Shown one piece after another: positions 1-6,387 of a stretch of 11,700 nt of DNA. Below the pieces are notes generated by a model, which saw only the letters and a list, made by a program, of their open reading frames with translations, made no database searches and had not been told where the DNA came from. Every line of letters begins with the position of its first letter. The stretch's first letter is position 1. Position numbers and translations under genes: made by a program. Location: assembly GCA_002439705.1 (NCBI GenBank), contig DJPE01000074.1, positions 1 to 11,700 on the forward strand, in the 5' to 3' direction. The stretch is from Christensenella sp. UBA6420. GTDB taxonomy: Bacteria; Bacillota; Clostridia; Christensenellales; DTU072.

Positions 1-29
1 TATTCCGCTTTTATTTTATTAAGCTAATT

Positions 30-126
30 GCCACTGTGTGGCGTTAATTTCCACTCCTTACGGAGCGGAGTTAATTGCCCTGACGGGCGTGAATTGCCAA
101 AATCGAAGATTTCGGCGTTACGGATA
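30..126 (+). repeat. Hairpin array arm A
   Basis: Four small inverted repeats are separated by a constant linker. They are GCCAC-TGT-GTGGC (30-42), CTCC-TTAC-GGAG (54-65), GCCC-TGAC-GGGC (77-88) and a 9-bp stem with one mismatch around GAA (96-116). Linkers are GTTAATT at 43-49 and 70-76, and GTGAATT at 89-95. The arm ends with the boundary motif GTTACGGATA (117-126), and the plus-strand terminator starts 7 nt later. Stem sequences differ between hairpins while pairing is kept. The function is unknown. It would lie in the 3' UTR of a plus-strand transcript entering from the left, but that gene is outside the window. Confidence 0.8.
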
Positions 127-133
127 AAAATAT

Positions 134-172
134 AAGCGGGGTAGAGTGTATATGTTCTATTCCGCTTTTATT
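134..172 (+). terminator. Intrinsic terminator T1, plus strand
   Basis: The ascending stem AAGCGGGGTAGA (134-145) pairs with TCTATTCCGCTT (156-167) across a roughly 10-nt loop and is followed by TTTTATT. Two pairs are G-U wobbles when read on the plus strand. On the minus strand they would be A-C mismatches, so the structure is built to work on plus-strand RNA. The U tract is short, so efficiency is uncertain. Confidence 0.6.
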
Positions 173-177
173 CTATT

Positions 178-237
178 AAGTTAATTGCTCTACAAGCTTT
201 AATTGCCTAAATCATAGATTTCACAGCGTTAAGGATA
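178..237 (+). repeat. Hairpin array arm B (degenerate)
   Basis: This is a shorter, decayed copy of arm A. It has a GTTAATT linker at 180-186, weak inverted repeats such as AATC-ATA-GATT (209-219), and the boundary motif GTTAAGGATA at 228-237. It directly follows terminator T1 and runs into terminator T2. Pairing in the hairpins is poorer than in the other arms, and the copy is recognised mainly from its ends. Confidence 0.55.
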
Positions 238-239
238 AC

Positions 240-269
240 AAAAAAGGAACGGAAACAATTCCATTCCTT
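240..269 (-). terminator. Terminator T2 of the recA operon
   Basis: Read on the minus strand, AAGGAAUGGAA pairs with UUCCGUUCCUU around a 4-nt UUGU loop, and a run of U residues follows (240-243 and the stem end). The stem is 11 bp with a single U-G wobble. On the plus strand that pair is a C-A mismatch, so the minus strand is the favoured direction. It lies 132 nt beyond the recA stop codon, after hairpin arm C. It is the only strong terminator downstream of the six-gene operon. Confidence 0.8.
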
Positions 270-282
270 ATATAAATTATAG

Positions 283-394
283 TATCCGTAAATCCAAAGC
301 AACGGCTTTGGAAATTAACGCCACGCAAGTGGCAATTAACGCCCGTAAGGGCATTTAACGCCAAACTCCGTTTGGCAATTAACTCCACGCAGAG
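283..394 (-). repeat. Hairpin array arm C in the recA 3' UTR
   Basis: In plus-strand coordinates the hairpins are CCAAAGC-AACG-GCTTTGG (294-311), GCCAC-GCAA-GTGGC (320-333), GCCC-GTAA-GGGC (341-352) and GCCAAAC-TCC-GTTTGGC (360-376). All four are perfectly paired. A weak fifth (CTC...GAG, 383-394) comes close to the recA stop codon. Linkers are AATTAAC at 313-319, 334-340 and 377-383, and ATTTAAC at 353-359. The boundary motif, read on the minus strand, is TTTACGGATA (283-292). In the direction of recA transcription the order is stop codon, hairpins, boundary, terminator, the same as in arms A, D and E. Confidence 0.85.
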
Positions 395-401
395 GAAATA
401 T

Positions 402-1397
402 TTATTTAAGTTTTTCTCTAAGCACTCTATCGAGTTCTTCCGCGATTTCGGGGTGGTCTTCGGATATGTATTTGAGAGCTTTTTCTCTGCCCTGACCTAT
501 TTTATCGCCGTTGTAGCTGAACCAGCTTCCTGTCTTCTCAATGAGTTCGTTTTCTACGGCAAGGTCGAGTATACAGCCGTATTTGCTGATGCCCTGACCG
601 AAGATAATATCGAATTCGCAGGTTTTGAAGGGGGCGGCGAGTTTATTTTTGACTATTTTTACTTTTGTGCGGTTACCGATAATTTCGGAGCCGTTCTTTA
701 TGGCTTCGCCCTTTCTTACGTCCATACGCATACTTGCGTAGAATTTAAGCGCTTTGCCGCCGGCGGTCACTTCGGGGTTGCCGTAGGTTACGCCGACTTT
801 TTCACGGAGTTGGTTGATAAAGACCACGCAGGTGTTGCTCTTTTTTACGATACCGGTAAGGATACGCATTGCCTGCGACATAAGGCGGGCTTGAAGTCCT
901 ACGTGGCTGTCGCCCATTTCGCCTTCGATTTCCGCTTTCGGCGTGAGAGCGGCGACCGAGTCCACGACTACTATATCTATACTGCCGCTTTTAATAAGTT
1001 CCGCGGCGACGTCGAGAGCTTGTTCTCCGTTGTCGGGTTGGGAAACGTAAAGGGTGGTAAGGTCTACGCCGAGTTTCTTCGCGTAGATAGGGTCGAGAGC
1101 GTGTTCCGCGTCGATAAACGCCGCTATGCCGCCCTTTTTCTGGGCTTCCGCTATCATATGTAAGGTAAGGGTGGTTTTACCGCTGGACTCCGGTCCGTAC
1201 ACTTCCACTATTCTGCCTCTGGGTACGCCGCCTATTCCCGTCGCTTTGTCCAGGACTAAGCAACCAGTGCTTATTACGTCGACGTCCACTTTCGTTTCGT
1301 CATCGAGTTTCATTACCGTGCCTTTACCGAATTGTTTTTCCAACTGGCTTATAGCCTGTTCAAGATGTTTTTGCTTCTCGCTGATTTCCTTTGCCAT
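402..1397 (-). CDS. recA: RecA recombinase
   Basis: Cytoplasmic ATP-dependent recombinase that forms filaments on single-stranded DNA, catalyses strand exchange in homologous recombination and stimulates LexA self-cleavage. At 331 residues it is full length apart from a short C-terminal tail (E. coli RecA has 353). Visible motifs are Walker A GPESSGKTT (68-76), the DAEHALDP segment with the catalytic-type Glu (98), Walker B around VVVDS (143-147), loop L1 EGEMGDSHVG (158-167) and loop L2 GNPEVTAGG (206-214). The motif usually read as STGSLGLD is STGCLVLD here (43-50), a mild deviation. The ATG at 1395-1397 is preceded by AAAGGAGA at the right distance. It lies 30 nt after the CinA-like gene and is last in the operon. 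No SOS box of the GAACNNNNGTTC type is visible in the gap. Confidence 0.98.
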   Translation of the reverse strand: MAKEISEKQKHLEQAISQLEKQFGKGTVMKLDDETKVDVDVISTGCLVLDKATGIGGVPRGRIVEVYGPESSGKTTLTLHMIAEAQKKGGIAAFIDAEHALDPIYAKKLGVDLTTLYVSQPDNGEQALDVAAELIKSGSIDIVVVDSVAALTPKAEIEGEMGDSHVGLQARLMSQAMRILTGIVKKSNTCVVFINQLREKVGVTYGNPEVTAGGKALKFYASMRMDVRKGEAIKNGSEIIGNRTKVKIVKNKLAAPFKTCEFDIIFGQGISKYGCILDLAVENELIEKTGSWFSYNGDKIGQGREKALKYISEDHPEIAEELDRVLREKLK

Positions 1398-1427
1398 ACG
1401 GTTCTCCTTTATTCTTTATAATTCTGC

Positions 1428-2099
1428 TTATAGTATGTTTTCCAAATATTTCCACGCGTAAAACAACGCCGCATTTTTTGCCGAAGTCCTTACCGTCGTT
1501 CTGTCGCCGTCGAAAATAAATCTGTACGCGACGGGAGCAAGGTCCTTAAAAGATAATCCTATATACACGAGCCCGACGGGTTTTTCAAAACTACCGCCCG
1601 TGGGTCCCGCAATACCCGTAGTCGAGATACCAAAGTCCACGTTTTCCGACAAAAGTCCGTTCGCCATTTCGGTAGCCGTTTCTTCCGACACAGCACCGAA
1701 AGCGTCGAGAGTTTCGGCGGACACTCCCAGGCGGTTTACTTTGGAAAGGTTATTGTAAGTTACCATTCCTTCAAAAAACACGTTGCTTGCGCCGCTGACG
1801 TTTACTATCGACGAAGCTATCATTCCGCCCGTGCAACTTTCCGCCGTGGCGACCGATATGCCGTTCGATTCGGCGAAGCGGACGAAGTTTTCTTCCAGAG
1901 AAAGGGGTTCTTCCGCGTAGACGTATTCGTCCAACGCATCGAGTAAGTCCAGAAATTCGTCTTCGGAAATTTCATTGAAATCTACCGTCGCGTCAAGACA
2001 GTCCACGGTAAAATCAAAGGGCGGCAAATACGGATTAACGCCTAAGATAAGGTTTTCGACGTCACCGTCGGGACAAAAAAGTTTTATCGTGCGACGCAT
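1428..2099 (-). CDS. cinA: CinA C-terminal domain protein (PncC-type nicotinamide-nucleotide amidohydrolase)
   Basis: The domain is known to hydrolyse nicotinamide mononucleotide to nicotinate mononucleotide plus ammonia in NAD recycling, and is linked historically to competence and DNA damage. Motifs in this 223-residue protein are TAESCTGG (85-92), GAVSEET (135-141), TTGIAGPTGG (160-169) and EKPVG (172-176). Full-length CinA is about 410 residues. The N-terminal molybdopterin-binding-like (COG1058) domain is missing, but about 80 residues before the catalytic domain remain. That segment ends in DEYVYAEEPLSLEE, which resembles the linker of full-length CinA (typically yiYg...tLEe). The ATG at 2097-2099 has AAAGGAGT (2106-2113) ahead of it, overlapping the RimO stop codon, so translation is probably coupled. 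The synteny with recA supports CinA ancestry over a stand-alone PncC. The gene could equally be named pncC. Confidence 0.9.
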   Translation of the reverse strand: MRRTIKLFCPDGDVENLILGVNPYLPPFDFTVDCLDATVDFNEISEDEFLDLLDALDEYVYAEEPLSLEENFVRFAESNGISVATAESCTGGMIASSIVNVSGASNVFFEGMVTYNNLSKVNRLGVSAETLDAFGAVSEETATEMANGLLSENVDFGISTTGIAGPTGGSFEKPVGLVYIGLSFKDLAPVAYRFIFDGDRTTVRTSAKNAALFYAWKYLENIL

Positions 2100-2103
2100 A
2101 AGT

Positions 2104-3387
2104 TTACTCCTTTACGGCTTCTCCGTAGAGATTAAAGTCGGAATCGGTTATTTTAACTTTGTACACTCTGCCTATTTCCAAAGGAAAATCGGCGGTGAAA
2201 TATACCGAAGTGTCCACGTCGGGAGCGTTGTGTTCGCTCCGTCCGACGAAAGTCTGCTTTTTGTAGTCGATGCCTTCGTAAAGGACGTCGATAGTCTGCC
2301 CTACGAAACGGCGTTGCGACGATACGGTAGCTTCGGACTGGACCGCTTCGCATTCCTTGACCCACTTTGCGGCGGTTCTTTTATTCGCTCTGTTTTTCCA
2401 ACCGTAAGCAGGCGTGTCTTCTTCGGGCGAAAAGGCGAAAAATCCGCCGAAATCGACTCCGTTTTTCAAAAACGAAAGTAATTCGGCGTGTTCTTTTTCG
2501 GTTTCGTACGGGAAACCGCAAATAAAGGTGCTTCTTATCGAAATCCCCGGCACTTTTTCCCTTATGTGAGCAATGAGTGCGGGCAGGTCGGAACTTCCCC
2601 TACGGTTCATTTTTTTAAGTACGAGCGGGTCGGCGTGCTGCATAGGAATATCGAGATAACGGGCTATTTTATCGTTGTTTGCGATAAAGTCCAGAAGATT
2701 ATCGTCGATAAGTTCGGGATAGGCGTAAAGGATACGGATTTTCCAGAAATCGAGCTTGACGAGTTCTTGCAGTAACTTAGTAAGCGACGGTTTTCCGTAT
2801 AAATCTTTGCCGTAATTAGTAGTGTCCTGCGCGACGAGAATAAGTTCTTTAACTCCGTCTTTAAGTAAGTTTTCCGCTTCTTTGACGAGTTCTTCCACTG
2901 GTGTGGAGCGGTACTTGCCCCTTATGTAAGGAATAGCGCAGTAGGTGCAACGGTTGTCGCAGCCGTCGGCTATTTTAAGATAGGCGTAGTGAGCGGGAGT
3001 GGTTATTATTCTGCCCGCGTCGGAGCAGTTGGTCGCAGGTTTTTCGTCGAACAGCTCGTTAAGGTGCGAAACGATATTCTTTTCTTCGGAAATGTCGAGA
3101 AAAAGGTCCACTTCGGGGAAATCGGCTACTTTTCCGTAGCGTTGGGCAAAACACCCCGTGACTATAAGGAATTTAAGCGAGTCGGCTTTATACGCGGCGG
3201 TGGAAAGGATATTTTCTATCGCTTCCTTTTTCGCGCTCTCTATAAAGGCGCAGGTATTTATTATCACCGCGTCGGCTGCCTTTATATCGTCGGTTATTTC
3301 GTATCCTGCGGCGGCGATAAGGGCGAGCATTTTTTCGCTGTCCACGCGGTTTTTATCGCAACCTAAAGAGATCATTCCTATTTTCAT
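2104..3387 (-). CDS. rimO: Ribosomal protein S12 methylthiotransferase RimO
   Basis: Radical-SAM iron-sulfur enzyme that adds a methylthio group to the conserved Asp of ribosomal protein S12. At 427 residues it has the usual family length. The N-terminal MTTase domain carries three cluster cysteines (C10 in SLGCDKN, C46 in NTCAFIE, C79 in VTGCFAQ). The radical-SAM domain has CDNRCTYC (C143, C147, C150), then DIPMQHAD and MNRRG, and a C-terminal TRAM-like beta domain covers roughly residues 360-425. NTCAFIESAKKEAIE and IPYIRGKYRS fit RimO better than the tRNA-modifying paralogue MiaB. The RBS AAAGGAAAA overlaps the ftsK stop codon 15 nt upstream, and the CinA-like gene follows after 4 nt. pgsA, often found after this gene in Clostridia, is not here. 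Confidence 0.95.
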   Translation of the reverse strand: MKIGMISLGCDKNRVDSEKMLALIAAAGYEITDDIKAADAVIINTCAFIESAKKEAIENILSTAAYKADSLKFLIVTGCFAQRYGKVADFPEVDLFLDISEEKNIVSHLNELFDEKPATNCSDAGRIITTPAHYAYLKIADGCDNRCTYCAIPYIRGKYRSTPVEELVKEAENLLKDGVKELILVAQDTTNYGKDLYGKPSLTKLLQELVKLDFWKIRILYAYPELIDDNLLDFIANNDKIARYLDIPMQHADPLVLKKMNRRGSSDLPALIAHIREKVPGISIRSTFICGFPYETEKEHAELLSFLKNGVDFGGFFAFSPEEDTPAYGWKNRANKRTAAKWVKECEAVQSEATVSSQRRFVGQTIDVLYEGIDYKKQTFVGRSEHNAPDVDTSVYFTADFPLEIGRVYKVKITDSDFNLYGEAVKE

Positions 3388-3402
3388 TCGTGTGCTTTTC
3401 CT

Positions 3403-6387
3403 TTATATTTCGTCTTCGTCTTTACATTCGGGGTAGAGTTCGTAAAATTCGCTCTTACTTATGAGCAAAGACCGTTTGTTGTTCACGGGTTCGCTGACGT
3501 AACCTTTGTCTTGCAGGTAGTCCATAACGTTGGCTATCGTGTTGTAACCTTTTGCAAAACGCCTTTGGATATACGTCGCGGAAACTTTCCCCGTGGTGAC
3601 GAAGATTTTTAACGACTGTTTTACGAGTTCCTGGAAGTTGGAGTCGTCGTCAAAATTCTTCTTTTCGAGCAGTGAAGAAGTCGATTTGACGTCCTTGTTT
3701 TCCACGGCGGCGGAAGCGGGAGCTTCTTCTTTACTGCCGTGCAAAATCCTTTCTATCGCTTCGTCGTCGAATTCCACTTTATTGTGTTCCTTTACGAAAT
3801 CGACTATCTTGTTTATTTCCGAAGTGGATACGAAGGCGCACTGCGCTCTCGTCATGTTGCTCGGTTTTTTGATAATCATATCGCCCTGACCGAGAAGTTT
3901 GGCGGCTTCCGGCGATTTGAAAATAACCTGACTCTGTACGTAGTCGCTGACGGCGAAGGCTATCTTCGTGGTCATATTGTTCTGAATTTCGCTCGTGATT
4001 ACGTCCTTAGACGGCGTTTGCGTAGCAAACAGCATATGTACGCCCGCCGCTCTCGCTACTCTCGCAAGGCTCGAAAGCGTGGCTTCCATGACCTTTTTAC
4101 CCGTCGGGTGAGTCATAAGTTCGCTCGCTTCGTCTATAATTATAAGTATTCTCGGCAAGCGTTTGGATACTTCCACCTGAGCGTTGTATTCGTCAAGGTC
4201 GCGGCACTTCAAATCTCTGAACGCCAAAAATCTTCTGTTAGTTTCGGTTCTTAACCAGTTGAGCGCGTTAATAACTTCCGACACTTCGTTAAGGGGGTTC
4301 CTGAACAGCATATGCGGCAAATCCGCATAGTTCGCCATTTCGACGTATTTAAGGTCGATAAGGATAAGTTTCAGTTCGTCGGGGGAATAACGGTACAAAA
4401 GGCTTGCAAGGATAGTGTTGATACACACCGATTTACCGCTACCGGAGCTGCCGGCTATAAGAGCGTGCGGCATTTTCGCGATGTCTTCTATTACTATATC
4501 GCCCGAGTTCGTTTTGCCTAAACCTAACAGCATTTTCCCTTGCGCGTTGTTCCATTCGGAACTTGCCATAATTTCTTTGAAAGAAACGATACCTTTGACC
4601 TTGTTCGGCACTTCTATTCCGAAATAGGTGCTGTCGGGGAGCTTCGTAAGGATATTTATTTTCTGCCCCTGCGGAGTCATAAGGAGTCTTTCTATATCCT
4701 TTTCCGCTTTGGTAACGGTATTTATGGAACATTTTTCCGCAAGGTCGAGAATACAGAGCGTAATCGTAGGACCTTTTACTACGTCTACGAGTTTTGCGTC
4801 GATACCGTAGTTTTTAATCTTGTTTTCAAAAACGTCTTTAAGTTCGGCGTAGTTCTCGACGTAGGGAGAAAATCCCTTGGAAACGTGGTCTTCGAGCAGA
4901 GAAACGGGGGGCGCGACGTACGGCGCGGCGAGTTTCTGCATACGAATTTCGTTGGGGTCTCTCGGTTCTTCCTTAATTTGTTCCACTAGGTCTTCGTTTT
5001 CGGTGATTACTTCCTTTGCGGGGGATACGGCGGGTTCTTGTTTAGGCGCGCGAGTCTGCGCGGGCGCAGACGCCGCCGTCGCAGGCTTCGCCTGCGGCTG
5101 CGCGGTAAAAACGTTTACCGGCGCGCCGTCACCCTTTTCCGCGCGTATAGCTTCGGCAAAAGGAGAATCCTTTATCGTGGGCAGGACGTCTATTATTTCG
5201 TCGTTCTCGTCTATTGCGTATCCCTTGTTGGCCGGTTGTTCGACTGCGGGAGTTTCTACTATCGCAGGTTCGGGGGGCTTTACGGGTTCGGCTACGGTAG
5301 TTTTCGCCGTGGGAGCGGTAGTTTCGAACACCGTTTCCGACGGTATGTAAGGATTGACTTTCATCGTTTCTTTAATGTCTTCCGCCGTGGTCTTTTCGTT
5401 AAGCCGTTGCTGTCTTGCGGCGTAATCGTTCTCTACCGTGTTGCTGAAAAGTTTTCGTTTGGCTTCTTCCCTTTCTGTGTTAAGGTAGGAGTTGGTGTAC
5501 GGCGCGACGTCGGGCGGAACCAGAATTGCGTCCATTCCGTCTATTATGCGGTAAGGATTATCGGTTTTATTATCCGTTTTCGGCTGATTAAACAAATTCG
5601 GCTTCTGCGGCTCGGTAAACAAATTCGGTTTCGGCTGTTCGACGGGCTGTTGCTGCGGAATAGGCTTTCTTACCGGTTCTCTCTTCACCGCGCTGTTTCC
5701 GAACAGCAACATTCTCGCGTATTCGGGAGAATTTTTATCTATGTACGGTTCGGGTTCTTCCGTCGCTACGGGCGCGGGAGTAACGGAAATGGCAGGTGCG
5801 GGTTCGGTCCTTTTTTCAACAGGTGCGGGTTCTTTTTCGGAAATAACGGGAGTTTCTTCCGTCGGAACAGTCGCCGTTTCTTCGTCGGAAACGACTTTTT
5901 TATGCTTTTTCTTCGCGACGGGAGCGTTTTCGAACACCAACGGCATAATAAGGAAAAATCCGCAAACCGCCGTCGCGACAAAATAAATTATTACGCTTGC
6001 GATGAATTTACAGAGTAAAACCACGGGAAGACTGAGAAGAGAAAACAACACTCCGCCCACCGTGAATTTTTCGTAACTGCCGCCTATATAACCGCCCGCG
6101 CCCGACTCTACGAGAGCTTTTCCGCACAGACCGACGTGGAGCGTCATAATAATAAGGACGGTCATGGCTACGTACAGCACAAGACGACCCTTAGTAAGGG
6201 GAAGTTTTTTGTTCTTGCACTTCATTACGAACAGAGCGTACGCCACCACGAGATAAAAATACGCCGCGTACCCGAACACGCCCACGAGCGCGCGTAAAGT
6301 GGCGGGGATACATAATAATATCGTAAATATTACTATTATCGCCCCTGCGAGTACCGCTTTTTTATGCTTTTTTATAAAGTCTTTCAT
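3403..6387 (-). CDS. ftsK: DNA translocase FtsK/SpoIIIE
   Basis: Septum-anchored ATP-driven DNA pump that clears chromosome arms from the division or sporulation septum. With the start at 6387 it has 994 residues. Order: four or five membrane segments (about 11-29, 33-55, 69-87, 110-151); a long low-complexity Pro/Glu/Ala linker (about 155-490) with a short tandem repeat KPNLFTEPQ-KPNLFNQP; the alpha-beta motor with Walker A GSSGSGKS (646-653) and Walker B ILIIIDE (747-753); and a winged-helix gamma domain (about 915-985). An in-frame ATG at 6423 is rejected. The ATG at 6385-6387 forms an ATGA overlap with the stop of the upstream peptidase and has AGAGGA 6 nt ahead. The motor departs from SpoIIIE: ATQTPSKDV where ATQRPSVDV is usual, and IDLKYVEM where IDPKMVEL is usual. 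The gamma recognition helix reads GYNTIAN instead of GYxRAAR. It cannot be told from sequence alone whether this is the vegetative FtsK or a SpoIIIE. Confidence 0.93.
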   Translation of the reverse strand: MKDFIKKHKKAVLAGAIIVIFTILLCIPATLRALVGVFGYAAYFYLVVAYALFVMKCKNKKLPLTKGRLVLYVAMTVLIIMTLHVGLCGKALVESGAGGYIGGSYEKFTVGGVLFSLLSLPVVLLCKFIASVIIYFVATAVCGFFLIMPLVFENAPVAKKKHKKVVSDEETATVPTEETPVISEKEPAPVEKRTEPAPAISVTPAPVATEEPEPYIDKNSPEYARMLLFGNSAVKREPVRKPIPQQQPVEQPKPNLFTEPQKPNLFNQPKTDNKTDNPYRIIDGMDAILVPPDVAPYTNSYLNTEREEAKRKLFSNTVENDYAARQQRLNEKTTAEDIKETMKVNPYIPSETVFETTAPTAKTTVAEPVKPPEPAIVETPAVEQPANKGYAIDENDEIIDVLPTIKDSPFAEAIRAEKGDGAPVNVFTAQPQAKPATAASAPAQTRAPKQEPAVSPAKEVITENEDLVEQIKEEPRDPNEIRMQKLAAPYVAPPVSLLEDHVSKGFSPYVENYAELKDVFENKIKNYGIDAKLVDVVKGPTITLCILDLAEKCSINTVTKAEKDIERLLMTPQGQKINILTKLPDSTYFGIEVPNKVKGIVSFKEIMASSEWNNAQGKMLLGLGKTNSGDIVIEDIAKMPHALIAGSSGSGKSVCINTILASLLYRYSPDELKLILIDLKYVEMANYADLPHMLFRNPLNEVSEVINALNWLRTETNRRFLAFRDLKCRDLDEYNAQVEVSKRLPRILIIIDEASELMTHPTGKKVMEATLSSLARVARAAGVHMLFATQTPSKDVITSEIQNNMTTKIAFAVSDYVQSQVIFKSPEAAKLLGQGDMIIKKPSNMTRAQCAFVSTSEINKIVDFVKEHNKVEFDDEAIERILHGSKEEAPASAAVENKDVKSTSSLLEKKNFDDDSNFQELVKQSLKIFVTTGKVSATYIQRRFAKGYNTIANVMDYLQDKGYVSEPVNNKRSLLISKSEFYELYPECKDEDEI
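5054..5096. repeat. Two strong inverted repeats inside the ftsK linker
   Basis: GTCTGCGC-GG-GCGCAGAC (5054-5071) and CGCAGGC-TTC-GCCTGCG (5080-5096) are perfect inverted repeats of 8 and 7 bp, only 8 nt apart. They lie in the part of ftsK that encodes the Ala/Pro/Gln-rich linker (around PQAKPATAASAPAQTRAP). The second has the 3-nt loop typical of the intergenic hairpins. The linker between the two is unlike the GTTAATT or GTGAAGT heptamers. They are clearly present, but their meaning is unknown and GC-rich low-complexity coding may explain them. Confidence 0.7.

Larger units (their letters stand above)
1..188 (+). repeat. Tandem copy boundary of the hairpin-terminator module
   Basis: Positions 1-31 and 158-188 are near-identical (29 of 31 bases, differing only at 16/173 and 24/181). 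Each begins with the descending stem of a terminator (TATTCCGCTT) and continues through a T-rich stretch into the first linker (TAATTGC) of a hairpin arm. The window therefore opens inside one copy of a unit about 157 bp long that is followed by a second, more degenerate copy. The ascending stem matching positions 1-10 would lie just left of the window. Confidence 0.8.

Noticed and set aside
30..394. CRISPR array
   Set aside because: The repeated part is only 7 nt, the intervening parts are palindromic and 12-21 nt long, and no cas gene is present.
372..1163. 263-codon open frame on the plus strand opposite recA
   Set aside because: It is the antisense shadow of recA, whose motifs and RBS are unambiguous. 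The shadow protein shows no recognisable family.
5038..6018. 326-codon Arg/Phe-rich plus-strand frame opposite ftsK
   Set aside because: Its composition is what the reverse complement of a Glu/Pro-rich linker gives. It has no RBS and no domain.
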